Assembly (NCBI GenBank): GCA_040397235.1
Contig: JBBAWH010000002.1
Span: 248,001-312,000 of the forward strand
DNA: 64,000 nucleotides
From: Limnocylindrus sp040397235
Lineage (GTDB): Bacteria > Chloroflexota > Limnocylindria > Limnocylindrales > Limnocylindraceae
Direction: 5' to 3'
A program made the position numbers and the translations under genes. Each line of letters begins with the position of its first letter. Position 1 is the stretch's first letter. The notes under the pieces were generated by a model. The model made no database searches and was not told where the DNA came from. It was given only the letters and a program-made list of their open reading frames with translations. This document shows, piece after piece, positions 18,154 through 26,781 of this stretch.

Positions 18154-19377
18154 GTGACGCTGGGCGCGCAGCCTGCGCCTCCGCGCGGACTCTATCTGCA
18201 TGTGCCCTTCTGTCGTTCGCTCTGCCCCTACTGTGACTTTGTCGTCGTCGCGGGTGCTGCGGCGTTCGGTCCGCGCTCGCGCATGAGCGGCTATCTCACC
18301 GCGATCGAGCGCGAGATCGATCTGCGCGCGAAGCTAGCCGACACGCAGTTCGGCAGCCTCGGTTCGGCAGATCGTCAGCCGCTCGAGACCCTCTACCTCG
18401 GCGGCGGCACCCCATCGCTACTCCCTACCGACCGACTCGCCGCCCTGATCGAGCGCATTCGCGACCGTTTCGGACTAACCCCCGACGCCGAGGTGACCCT
18501 CGAGGCGAACCCCGGCGCAGATGAGCGGGGTGATCTGGCTGGCGTGGTGCAGGCTGGCGTCACCCGGCTCAGCGTTGGCGTGCAGGTGATGGATACGACC
18601 GCCCTCCGCTCCCTCGGTCGACGCCACACCCCGGACGACGTGGTGGCGACGATCGCCGCCGCCCGTGCGGCAGGGTTCGCCAGCCTCTCCATGGACCTCC
18701 TCGCCGACCTTCCCGACCTACCCTTTGACGCCTGGGCGGCGAGCCTCGACGCGGCGATCGCCCTCGCCCCCGACCACCTCAGCGTCTACGCCCTCACCCT
18801 CAGCCTCGGCCCTGATGAGGCTGGCGACGATCGTCTCGCGACCCCAGCTGGTGCCGTCGCCTGGCGGGAGCGCGCCGCCGCGGCGCAAGACGAAGAGCGC
18901 GGCGCGCTAGAGCTCGAGCATCTCAACAGCCGCCTTCCCGCCGCCGGGTACGACTGGTACGAGATCAGTAACTGGGCAACGGCTGGACATGGATCTCGCC
19001 ACAACACCCTCTACTGGGAGCGCTCCAGCGTTGCCGCCGTTGGGCCAGGCGCCCACGCCTTCGACGGCGTCACGCGCCGCTGGAACTCCGCCAACCTCGA
19101 CGCCTGGGAGGGGGCGCTCCAGCAGGGCGAACTTCCACCAGGGGGCGAATCGCCTGCCGAGAGCGGCGCGGCAGGTGCCGCAGAGGGCCTGGTTCTTGCG
19201 TTGCGCATGGCGCGCGGTGTTACTCGCGATCAGGCGATGAGCAGTGGGTTCAGTGAGGCCATCACCTGGGGTGAAACGCACGGTCTGCTCGCCCCACATC
19301 CCGAGGATCCCACACGCATTCAGTTGACGCTACGCGGCCGACTGCTGAGCAACGAACTCTTCTCGCGAATCGTGTAG
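18154..19377 (+). CDS. hemW: Radical-SAM HemW (HemN-like) protein
   Basis: 407 residues, family of heme chaperones related to oxygen-independent coproporphyrinogen oxidase. The radical-SAM cluster motif CRSLCPYCDF is at residues 20-29, followed by YLGGGTPSLL and the LSVGVQ region. The CxxxCxxC spacing without the fourth N-terminal cysteine of true HemN fits HemW. The GTG at 18154 starts right after the lepA stop and is preferred to the frame overlapping lepA. Confidence 0.9.
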   Translation: MTLGAQPAPPRGLYLHVPFCRSLCPYCDFVVVAGAAAFGPRSRMSGYLTAIEREIDLRAKLADTQFGSLGSADRQPLETLYLGGGTPSLLPTDRLAALIERIRDRFGLTPDAEVTLEANPGADERGDLAGVVQAGVTRLSVGVQVMDTTALRSLGRRHTPDDVVATIAAARAAGFASLSMDLLADLPDLPFDAWAASLDAAIALAPDHLSVYALTLSLGPDEAGDDRLATPAGAVAWRERAAAAQDEERGALELEHLNSRLPAAGYDWYEISNWATAGHGSRHNTLYWERSSVAAVGPGAHAFDGVTRRWNSANLDAWEGALQQGELPPGGESPAESGAAGAAEGLVLALRMARGVTRDQAMSSGFSEAITWGETHGLLAPHPEDPTRIQLTLRGRLLSNELFSRIV

Positions 19378-19381
19378 CGAG

Positions 19382-19401
19382 CGTCGCGCGTTTGCGCGAC
19401 G
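19382..19401. terminator. Bidirectional hairpin between convergent genes
   Basis: CGTCGCGC-GTTT-GCGCGACG, a perfect eight-base-pair stem midway between the stops of hemW and the ABC permease. No long U-tract. Confidence 0.5.
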
Positions 19402-19405
19402 TGCA

Positions 19406-20185
19406 TCAGTTCGGCGCGGCGAGGTCGCGGCGAGGGAAGATGTAGAAGGCCCATCCAGCAGCGATCACGGCGACTACCCCAAAAATCAACGCAGCGGAGC
19501 TATCGACGGTACCATTTAAGAGATCCACCGGCGAGATGTGATTGAAGAGCGATAGGTATTGGTAAGGCTCCACAACATCCCAGAACGAGCCGATTACTTC
19601 AATGATGTAGTTCAACATGATGAACGAGACGGTGATCGCCATTGCGGGGGCCGTTCGATCAAAGCTGCCACTGGTGGCGATGCCGATTGTTGCGAACATG
19701 CCCCAGAAGAGCGCACCGTACGCCCAGAGGATTGGCAGCTGTTCAAAGGCGAGTTGGTCGGTGACCCCGGCGATCTGTGCGCCGAGGATGGTGCCGCCGA
19801 TGTAGGCAAGTGAGACGAGCGCTGCGCCGACCCAGCCCTCGATCATCATGGTGGCGAGGATGGTGCGGCGGCTGAGAGGACGGCTCAACAGCAGTTCGAG
19901 GGTACCGCGCTGACGCTCGCCCGAAATGGCGCCGACGGTGAGACCGGCGCTCAAGATGCCGAAGAGGGCGATGGAGATTGGGTGGATAAAGCCCACCGAG
20001 ATCGTGCCCGCGAGGGTCGAGAAGCGGCCTGAGCCAGGCGGGGTCGGCGTCCCAGCGATGGAGTCTTGGAAGGCCTTGTAGATCACGGGGAAGAGGAGCG
20101 ACCAGATCACCACCACTGATAGGCCGACAGCGAGGCGAATGCGATGGCCGCGCAGCAGGCGTCGGAAGAGGGTTGCGTTGATCAT
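19406..20185 (-). CDS. ABC-2 type permease
   Basis: 259 residues with six hydrophobic segments, the ABC-2 exporter layout. The motif ISGERQRGTLELLLSRPLSR between helices 2 and 3 is the classical signature of this permease class (NosY/YhaP-like). The ATG overlaps the stop of the ATPase gene by four bases, so both form one exporter. Substrate unknown. Confidence 0.88.
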   Translation of the reverse strand: MINATLFRRLLRGHRIRLAVGLSVVVIWSLLFPVIYKAFQDSIAGTPTPPGSGRFSTLAGTISVGFIHPISIALFGILSAGLTVGAISGERQRGTLELLLSRPLSRRTILATMMIEGWVGAALVSLAYIGGTILGAQIAGVTDQLAFEQLPILWAYGALFWGMFATIGIATSGSFDRTAPAMAITVSFIMLNYIIEVIGSFWDVVEPYQYLSLFNHISPVDLLNGTVDSSAALIFGVVAVIAAGWAFYIFPRRDLAAPN

Positions 20186-21240
20186 CGGGAACTCCTCTTC
20201 TTGGCTGGACTCTTCTTGGCGGGCACGCGCCTCGCTGCTGGTCGCTTTGTAGCGGGCTTCGGTTTCGCCTTCTTCACCTCGGCAATGTCAGGGAAGACCT
20301 GAATAACGCCAGAGCTGTGTCGCGCATCACCGTAGTACGACATGAAGGCCTCTTCAAGGCTTGCCGCCTCAATCAGCAGGTCGCGCAGGTCAGATGTTTG
20401 AAGTCGCGCGATGAGTTTCGGTACGGCTGCCGGCTCTGCTTCGCAGCTGATGCGGTAGCCGCTCATCCCCTCAGGGGCAACCTTGACGCCGAAGACGCCG
20501 GTGAGTGTGGTGAGGCGCGTTGGCTTGCGCGCGACGAGCGCATCAACGCGGCGCCGCTGGAATCGCACCAGCGTCTCAACGGTCTCGAGGGCAACAAGCT
20601 TGCCGCCGCGAACGATGGCGACGCGATTGCAGATGCGCTCCACCTCGCTGATAAGGTGGCTGCTAAAGAAGACGGTTCGGCCGGCGGCGACTCGCTCAAG
20701 GAGCAGCTCCTGCAACGAGCGCTGCATCAACGGGTCGAGACCCTCGGAGGGCTCATCAAGAATCAGCAGCTCTGGATCGGTCTCAAGCGCCTGCACCACG
20801 CCAATCTTCTGGCGCATGCCGCGGCTGTAGTCGCGCACCGGTCGCTTCAAGATTGCGTCGGACAGTTCGAGCGCCTCCATGATGCGATGGCGCAGGAGTG
20901 ATGGTCGGCCGCTCAAGGCGCGCATGTGGTCGAGGTACTCACGGCCGCTCATGTAGTCGTAGACGGCGAAGCCTGAGGGTAGGTAGCCAACACGGCGACG
21001 GATCTCGACCGAGTCTTTGACGATGTCGAGGCCGAGCACTGAGGCGGAGCCGGCGGTTGGGTGCAGGAAGCCAAGTAGGGTGCGAATGGCGGTGCTCTTC
21101 CCCGCGCCGTTTGGACCGAGGAAGCCGAAGAGCTCACCCTCCTTGATCTCTAAGTCGATCGAGGTGAGCGCCTTGATCTCGCCAGTGCGGCCGTAGTGCT
21201 TCGTGAGGGCACGGGTTTGAATGGCGAATGAGCTGGACAT
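20182..21240 (-). CDS. ABC transporter ATPase with Lys-rich C-terminal tail
   Basis: 352 residues. Walker A is GPNGAGKST, the signature is SRGMRQK, and Walker B is LLILDEPSEGLDP. The nucleotide-binding domain ends near 225; a CcmA/DrrA-type regulatory part follows, then an unusual basic tail of about 35 residues (KKAKPKPATKRPAARR and on). The ATG at 21240 is preferred over the longer frame: TACTAT lies exactly six bases upstream and no Shine-Dalgarno exists. Pairs with the permease downstream; diverges from hrcA. Confidence 0.9.
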   Translation of the reverse strand: MSSSFAIQTRALTKHYGRTGEIKALTSIDLEIKEGELFGFLGPNGAGKSTAIRTLLGFLHPTAGSASVLGLDIVKDSVEIRRRVGYLPSGFAVYDYMSGREYLDHMRALSGRPSLLRHRIMEALELSDAILKRPVRDYSRGMRQKIGVVQALETDPELLILDEPSEGLDPLMQRSLQELLLERVAAGRTVFFSSHLISEVERICNRVAIVRGGKLVALETVETLVRFQRRRVDALVARKPTRLTTLTGVFGVKVAPEGMSGYRISCEAEPAAVPKLIARLQTSDLRDLLIEAASLEEAFMSYYGDARHSSGVIQVFPDIAEVKKAKPKPATKRPAARRVPAKKSPAKKRSSR

Positions 21241-21246
21241 GCCCAA

Positions 21247-21252
21247 ATAGTA
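21247..21252 (-). promoter_or_regulatory. -10-like element, leaderless start of ABC ATPase
   Basis: TACTAT on the minus strand, six bases before the ATG at 21240, close to the divergent hrcA promoter. Confidence 0.5.
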
Positions 21253-21257
21253 GACCT

Positions 21258-21287
21258 TTGACCCAAACACGCTCCTCCCCCTAGACT
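21258..21287 (+). promoter_or_regulatory. hrcA promoter
   Basis: TTGACC (21258-21263), an 18-base spacer and TAGACT (21282-21287). The predicted transcript start falls within the following inverted repeat. Confidence 0.6.
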
Positions 21288-21290
21288 GAG

Positions 21291-21318
21291 TTGGCACTCG
21301 ACATCTGCCGAGTGCCAA
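21291..21318. promoter_or_regulatory. CIRCE-like operator of hrcA (variant)
   Basis: TTGGCACTC and GAGTGCCAA form a perfect inverted repeat, but ten bases separate the arms and the third base of each arm differs from consensus TTAGCACTC-N9-GAGTGCTAA. It overlaps the predicted start of transcription, so HrcA probably represses its own gene here. Confidence 0.65.
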
Positions 21319-21332
21319 GAGAAGAGGTAGGC

Positions 21333-22397
21333 ATGGTTCGACGACAGCGACGCACCGGTCTCCTGGACGATCGCGCCCGCATCATCCTCGCCGCCCTCGT
21401 GGAGGAGCACATCCGCACGGCTATCCCTGTGGGATCGATGGCCCTCTCAGACGGCTATGACCTTGGCGTCTCGCCCGCCACCGTGCGCGGGGTGCTCGTT
21501 GAACTTGAGGAGCTCGGTCTGCTCATGCAGCCACACACCTCCGCCGGTCGCATCCCCACTGACCTCGGCTATCGCACCTACGCGGTGGAGATCGCCACCC
21601 CCGACGAGGTCACCCCCGTTGATCAGCTCATGATTCGGCACCAGTTCGGCCAAGCTGAAGGGGGCGCCGACCAGTGGTTCCGAATCGCCGCCACCACGCT
21701 GGCGAGCTCTTCGCGCGCTGCGGGGATCGCCACCCCAATGCGCCCGACCTCCGCCCAACTCCGCCACATCGACCTCGTGCGCACCGCCGACCGCCTCGCC
21801 ACCCTGATCGCCGTGGTGAGCGATGGGAGCGTGCGCCCAACCCTGCTGCCACTCCCAGAGGGGGCCGACCAAGATGCCCTCACCGCCGTGGCAAGTCGCC
21901 TGAATGCGACGGTGCTCAACAAGAGTTCGGCGCAACTCGCCGCCGCCGCCACGAGCCTCCCCGAGTCGCTGCCGAACCGCGCCATCGTGCGGACCGTGCT
22001 GGAGCGCACCAGCCGCCTCCTCGCTGAGATCGACGATGCGGCGGTCGAACACGTCTATAGCGACGGCCTCCTCAATGTGATGGAGGCCCCCGAGTTCGCG
22101 GAGAGCTCGCGGGTGCGCAATGTCTTCACCGCACTCGAAGGGCGCGGTTACTTGGGCAACCTGGTGCACGAGGTGGTGCAGGGTGGGCAGGTGCGACTCT
22201 TTATCGGCAGCGAGAACGTCCCCGTTGAGATGCACGGCGTCTCCCTGATCCTCGCACCGTACGGAGTCCCCGGTCAGGCGCTCGGCGTCGTGGGGGTCCT
22301 GGGGCCAACGCGCATGCCGTACCCGCGGGCGGTCGGCTCGGTGCAGTTCGTGGCCAACCTCCTCTCGGAGCTCGTCACCCGCTTCCATCGCGCCTAG
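21333..22397 (+). CDS. hrcA: Heat-shock repressor HrcA
   Basis: Represses class I heat-shock genes by binding CIRCE; 354 residues. The N-terminal winged helix (about 1-75) has VSPATVRGVLVELEELGLL and the typical QPHTSAGRIPTDLGYR; the dimerisation/GAF-like part follows, ending PYPRAVGSVQFVANLLSEL. GAAGAGG precedes the ATG at 21333; a longer frame upstream would read through the operator and was rejected. Next gene is the CIRCE-controlled grpE. Confidence 0.95.
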   Translation: MVRRQRRTGLLDDRARIILAALVEEHIRTAIPVGSMALSDGYDLGVSPATVRGVLVELEELGLLMQPHTSAGRIPTDLGYRTYAVEIATPDEVTPVDQLMIRHQFGQAEGGADQWFRIAATTLASSSRAAGIATPMRPTSAQLRHIDLVRTADRLATLIAVVSDGSVRPTLLPLPEGADQDALTAVASRLNATVLNKSSAQLAAAATSLPESLPNRAIVRTVLERTSRLLAEIDDAAVEHVYSDGLLNVMEAPEFAESSRVRNVFTALEGRGYLGNLVHEVVQGGQVRLFIGSENVPVEMHGVSLILAPYGVPGQALGVVGVLGPTRMPYPRAVGSVQFVANLLSELVTRFHRA

Positions 22398-22400
22398 CGC

Positions 22401-22429
22401 TTGACTCACGCCGCCCCGCGGCGTATTCT
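22401..22429 (+). promoter_or_regulatory. grpE-dnaK promoter
   Basis: TTGACT (22401-22406), a 17-base spacer and TATTCT (22424-22429), a near-ideal sigma-70 promoter four bases after the hrcA stop and just upstream of CIRCE. Confidence 0.75.
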
Positions 22430-22441
22430 CCCCTCAGCGAG

Positions 22442-22468
22442 TTAGCACTCTAATCCTTTGAGTGCTAA
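22442..22468. promoter_or_regulatory. CIRCE operator
   Basis: TTAGCACTC-N9-GAGTGCTAA, an exact match to the consensus HrcA operator, a few bases after the predicted transcription start of grpE-dnaK. Confidence 0.95.
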
Positions 22469-22523
22469 CTTACGCACGAGCCCTCCCAGAATCGGGGGCT
22501 CCTGAGCACAAAGGGGGGCACGC

Positions 22524-23027
22524 ATGACCCAACCGACGATCGAGTCAGAGGCAACCGAGCAGGAGGCGCCTGAGCTCGATCCGCTCGCCACCGCCCTCTT
22601 GGAGCGCGACGAGCAGATCGCCGCCCACCAGCGCACCGCCGCCGATTTCGCCAACTTCCGCCGCCGCACCGCCGAGGAGCGGGAGCGCGAGGCTGGTCTG
22701 GCGAGCGAGTCACTACTCATCAAGGCCTTGGCGGTCGCAGACGACATGGACCGCGCCCTCGCCGCCGTCCCCGAGAACCTAACGGCCGAGCCGTGGGTTG
22801 AAGGGGTCGCCGCCATTCATCGAAAGCTCCTGGCGCTCTTGGAGAGCGAAGGGGTAACCCCATTCGAATCGATCGGCAAGGCATTTGATCCGCGGGAACA
22901 CGAGGCGATTGCCCAGATTCCCGGCAGTGGCAAGCCCGCCGGCGAAGTGATCGCCGAGCATCAAAAAGGGTGGCGAATTCGTGACCGAATTCTGCGACCT
23001 GCGGTGGTGAGTGTGGCGAACGACTAA
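22524..23027 (+). CDS. grpE: GrpE nucleotide-exchange factor
   Basis: 167-residue cochaperone that releases ADP from DnaK. An acidic, flexible N-terminus and long helix (QRTAADFANFRRRTAEERERE) are followed by the beta domain with the GrpE signature region AFDPREHEAI and the end KGWRIRDRILRPAVVSV. The ATG follows GGGGG-rich sequence with weak Shine-Dalgarno. First gene after CIRCE. Confidence 0.95.
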   Translation: MTQPTIESEATEQEAPELDPLATALLERDEQIAAHQRTAADFANFRRRTAEEREREAGLASESLLIKALAVADDMDRALAAVPENLTAEPWVEGVAAIHRKLLALLESEGVTPFESIGKAFDPREHEAIAQIPGSGKPAGEVIAEHQKGWRIRDRILRPAVVSVAND

Positions 23028-23089
23028 CGGAGCGACCGCTCCACATAGCGTAGAAAATTTTGGAAGCAGTTAAGAAAAGGAGAACCTAC

Positions 23090-24985
23090 ATGGGAAAGAT
23101 TATCGGGATCGATCTGGGAACCACGAACAGCGTTGTTGCCGCCATGGTCGGCGGCGAGCCGACGGTGATTAGCTCCGCCGAGGGCGGACGAACCGTTCCA
23201 TCTGTTGTTGGATTCGGCAAGGGCGGCGAGCGACTCGTCGGCCAGCTGGCGAAGCGCCAAGCGGTAACGAATCCAACGAACACCGTCTTTAGCATCAAGC
23301 GCTTCATGGGTCGACGTTTTGACGACGTTGAGTCGTTGAAGACGAAGGGTCTCGTTCCCTACGTTGTAGAGAAGGATGCCGGCAGCGACGGCGTGAAAGT
23401 CAAGGTTGATGGCGGATCATATTCGCCACAAGAGATCTCGGCGATGATTTTGCAGAAGCTGAAGGCCGATGCAGAGGCGTTCCTCGGCGAGAAGATCACC
23501 GAAGCCGTGATTACGGTGCCAGCCTACTTTGACGACACGCAGCGACAGGCAACGAAAGATGCCGGCCGCATTGCGGGTCTCGACGTGAAGCGCATCATCA
23601 ACGAGCCAACCGCTGCGGCGCTAGCCTACGGTCTCGACAAGAAGAAGGAAGAGAAGATCGCCGTCTACGACCTTGGTGGTGGCACGTTCGACATCTCAAT
23701 CCTCGAGCTTGGCGACGGCGTCTTTGAGGTGAAGTCGTCCAACGGCGACACGCACCTTGGTGGTGACGACTTTGACCAGCGGATCATCGACTGGCTCTTG
23801 GCCGAGTTCAAGAAGGACCAAGGGATCGACCTCTCAAAGGATCAGCAGGCCCTTCAGCGCCTCAAGGAGGCGGCGGAGAAGGCAAAGATTGAGCTCTCCG
23901 GCACCGGCCAGACCGAGATCAACCTGCCGTACATCACGGCCGACGCGACCGGTCCGAAGCACGTGGTGGTGACCCTGACCCGAGCGAAGCTCGAGTCACT
24001 GGTTGCCGACCTGATTGAGAAGACGAAGGCTCCAGTGCTCGCCGCACTAAAGGACTCGGGCCTCAAGGCGTCGGAGATCGACGAAGTCGTTCTCGTTGGC
24101 GGCATGACGCGCATGCCCGCCGTTGTTGAGGCGGTCAAGGCGCTCTTCGGTGGCAAGGAGCCATCGAAGGGTGTGAACCCTGACGAGGTGGTGGCGATCG
24201 GCGCAGCGATCCAGGGCGGCGTCCTCGCGGGCGACGTCAAGGATGTGCTGCTGCTCGACGTGACACCGCTCTCGCTCGGCATTGAGACGTTGGGTGGCGT
24301 GATGACGAAGCTCATCGAGCGCAACACGACGATCCCAACCTCAAAGAGCCAGACGTTCTCGACGGCCTCCGACAACCAGCCGCAGGTGGAGATCCACGTG
24401 CTGCAGGGTGAGCGCGAGTTTGCCGCCGACAACAAGACGCTCGGCAAGTTCATCCTCTCCGGGATCCCCGCCGCTCCGCGCGGCGTGCCACAGGTTGAGG
24501 TGACGTTCGACATTGACGCGAACGGCATCCTCGATGTGAAGGCGAAGGATCGTGCGACGGGCAAGGAGCAGCAGGTGCGCATCACCGGCAGCTCGATGCT
24601 CGGCAAGGACGATGTTGATCGCATGGTGCGCGAGGCGAAGGACCATGAAGCAGAAGACAAGGCACGCCGCGAGGCGGTCGACTTCCGCAATCAGACTGAA
24701 GCGCTCGCCTTCCAGGCGGAGAAGACGTTGACCGATCTTGGCGACAAGGTCGATGCGACGAAGAAAGCCGAAGCGGAAGGACTCATCGGCGAGGTCCGCG
24801 AGGCCCTCAAGGGTGAGGACCAGACGCTCCTGAAGGAGAAGGGCGAGGCGCTCGCGCGACTCATGTCGGAGATCGGCACCGCCGCCTACCAGCAGGGTCA
24901 GGCCGAGGGCACCGACGGCGCCGAAACCGGTGAGCCAACCCCTGCCAGCGAGGAGACGATCGAAGGCGAAGCGAAGGAGGTCTAA
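23090..24985 (+). CDS. dnaK: Chaperone DnaK (Hsp70)
   Basis: ATP-dependent Hsp70; 631 residues. Starts MGKIIGIDLGTTNS; the ATPase domain has the phosphate loops VYDLGGGTFDISIL and VLVGGMTRMPAV; the linker VLLLDVTPLSLGIE leads to the substrate-binding domain, with an acidic C-terminal tail. AAAAGGAG precedes the ATG at 23090, so the frame running upstream is not used. Downstream neighbour is an ABC exporter rather than dnaJ. Confidence 0.98.
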   Translation: MGKIIGIDLGTTNSVVAAMVGGEPTVISSAEGGRTVPSVVGFGKGGERLVGQLAKRQAVTNPTNTVFSIKRFMGRRFDDVESLKTKGLVPYVVEKDAGSDGVKVKVDGGSYSPQEISAMILQKLKADAEAFLGEKITEAVITVPAYFDDTQRQATKDAGRIAGLDVKRIINEPTAAALAYGLDKKKEEKIAVYDLGGGTFDISILELGDGVFEVKSSNGDTHLGGDDFDQRIIDWLLAEFKKDQGIDLSKDQQALQRLKEAAEKAKIELSGTGQTEINLPYITADATGPKHVVVTLTRAKLESLVADLIEKTKAPVLAALKDSGLKASEIDEVVLVGGMTRMPAVVEAVKALFGGKEPSKGVNPDEVVAIGAAIQGGVLAGDVKDVLLLDVTPLSLGIETLGGVMTKLIERNTTIPTSKSQTFSTASDNQPQVEIHVLQGEREFAADNKTLGKFILSGIPAAPRGVPQVEVTFDIDANGILDVKAKDRATGKEQQVRITGSSMLGKDDVDRMVREAKDHEAEDKARREAVDFRNQTEALAFQAEKTLTDLGDKVDATKKAEAEGLIGEVREALKGEDQTLLKEKGEALARLMSEIGTAAYQQGQAEGTDGAETGEPTPASEETIEGEAKEV

Positions 24986-24988
24986 CCT

Positions 24989-25939
24989 ATGGGTATGACC
25001 AACTCCGCAGCTGAACCTACCGCGCTGATCCGCGCCCAAGGCCTGACGAAGGTCTTCGGCGCGCGTTCGGCCGTGGCTGGCATCAACTTCGAGGTCCGCG
25101 ACGGCGAATTCTTCGGCTTCCTTGGGCCCAACGGCGCAGGGAAGACGACGACGATGCGCATGATCGCGGGCGTCTCACCACGAACCTCGGGCACCCTTGA
25201 AATCTTTGGGCAGGACCCAGATCTTCACGGCTCCGAGATTCGTGGCCGCATCGGCGTGGTGCATCAGCAAGAGACGCTCGATATGGAGCTGACGGTTCGC
25301 GAAAATCTGCTCATCTTCGGTCGCTTCTTCGGTATGGATCGCCCAGCAATTGCGACGCGCGCCGATGAACTCCTTGAACTCTTCCAGCTGAGTGACCGCG
25401 CCAAGGATCAGGTGGAGCCACTCTCTGGCGGCATGAAGCGCCGACTCTCTATTGCGCGATCACTCATCGCCAGCCCGCGCATCCTGATGCTCGACGAGCC
25501 GACCACCGGACTCGACCCACAGGCGCGACACCTCTTATGGGATGCGCTGCAGCGCTTGAAGCGCGGCGGCACCACGATCGTGTTGACCACCCACTACATG
25601 GATGAGGCTGAACAACTCTGTGACCGACTGGTGGTGATGGATCAGGCAAAGATCGTTGCCGAGGGTTCGCCACGGCAGCTCATCGTTGAACATGCGTCGC
25701 GCGAAGTGCTCGAACTGCGCTTCCCGAACGGCACGGAATCGATCGACGCGAAGGTACTGGAAGGGATTGGCGACCGCTACGAGCGACTTGCGGAGCGCGT
25801 GATCATTGGCTGTGAGAATGGCGAAGCGGCGCACGCCCGCGCGTTGGAGCACGGCCTCGATCCTGAAAGTTGGCTCGTGCGACGCTCAAGCCTTGAGGAC
25901 GTCTTCCTTCGCCTTACGGGCCGGACACTCGACGAGTGA
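24989..25939 (+). CDS. ABC exporter ATPase (DrrA-like)
   Basis: 316 residues. Walker A GPNGAGKTT, signature LSGGMKRR, Walker B ILMLDEPTTGLDP, and a switch His in TTHYMDEAEQ. The C-terminal extension (about 230-316) is typical of DrrA/NodI-type ATPases. AAGGAGG is eight bases upstream of the ATG, three bases past the dnaK stop. It couples by GTGA overlap to the first of two permeases. Confidence 0.92.
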   Translation: MGMTNSAAEPTALIRAQGLTKVFGARSAVAGINFEVRDGEFFGFLGPNGAGKTTTMRMIAGVSPRTSGTLEIFGQDPDLHGSEIRGRIGVVHQQETLDMELTVRENLLIFGRFFGMDRPAIATRADELLELFQLSDRAKDQVEPLSGGMKRRLSIARSLIASPRILMLDEPTTGLDPQARHLLWDALQRLKRGGTTIVLTTHYMDEAEQLCDRLVVMDQAKIVAEGSPRQLIVEHASREVLELRFPNGTESIDAKVLEGIGDRYERLAERVIIGCENGEAAHARALEHGLDPESWLVRRSSLEDVFLRLTGRTLDE

Positions 25940-26781
25940 CCGCCGCGTCGAGCGTCGCTCCGAATCGAATGCGCAGCCGACTCGCCGCGATTCGCGAGGC
26001 GGCGCCACACTCAACTCGTTGGCGCCACATTGTTGGGTACATGCTTTCCGTTTATCGACGCGAGTGGCAGGGGTCGGTCTTTAGCGGCTTCATTGAGCCA
26101 CTTGTAGTTCTTGCGGGGCTCGGTATTGGGCTCGGCGTACTGGTCGGCGATAAGGCCGCCGAGATTACTGGTGGAGTGAGCTATGTGGCCTACATCGCCC
26201 CAGCACTGATGGTCAGTTCGGCGATGAACCTTGCGACCAGTGAGGCGGCGTGGCCGATCTTGGCGCGCGTTGCCTGGGTGCGCATCTACCACGCGATCAT
26301 CGCCACCCCGCTCAACGCCGCCGACGTCATGGTTGGGGCGATCGCCTTCATCGTGGGGAAGGTCGCCTTCGCAGCTGCCTTCTTCGCCGGGGTGCTCCTG
26401 GTCACGGGGATTACGACCAGTCCAGAAGGGGCCCTCGGCATGCTTGCTGTCTCCATTCTTACCGCCTTCGCCTTCGGCGCCCCCATGGCCGCCTTCTCGG
26501 TGACGCAGAAGTCTGACCAGGGGTTCGCCTTCCTCTTTCGGCTGATCATCACGCCGCTCACCTTCTTCTCGGGGACCTACTTTCCGATCGAGAATCTGCC
26601 GTTCGCTGCACAGGCGCTCTCCTGGTGCACCCCCCTGGCACACGGGGTCGCCCTCAGCCGTGCGCTGGCGCTGGGTACCCCGCTGACCAACCTTGGCATC
26701 CACGTCGCCGCACTCCTCCTCTGGGGGATCGTCGGCACCATTGCGGCGATCTACCTCTTTCGCAAGAGGATGCTGAAGTGA
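25936..26781 (+). CDS. ABC-2 permease, first subunit
   Basis: 281 residues, about 50 soluble and then six hydrophobic segments. NodJ/DrrB-like features include YREWQGSVFSGFIEP and the late LTFFSGTYFPIENLP segment. GTG start overlaps the ATPase stop (GTGA). Paralogous to the next gene; the pair probably forms a heterodimeric channel. Confidence 0.88.
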   Translation: MTAASSVAPNRMRSRLAAIREAAPHSTRWRHIVGYMLSVYRREWQGSVFSGFIEPLVVLAGLGIGLGVLVGDKAAEITGGVSYVAYIAPALMVSSAMNLATSEAAWPILARVAWVRIYHAIIATPLNAADVMVGAIAFIVGKVAFAAAFFAGVLLVTGITTSPEGALGMLAVSILTAFAFGAPMAAFSVTQKSDQGFAFLFRLIITPLTFFSGTYFPIENLPFAAQALSWCTPLAHGVALSRALALGTPLTNLGIHVAALLLWGIVGTIAAIYLFRKRMLK

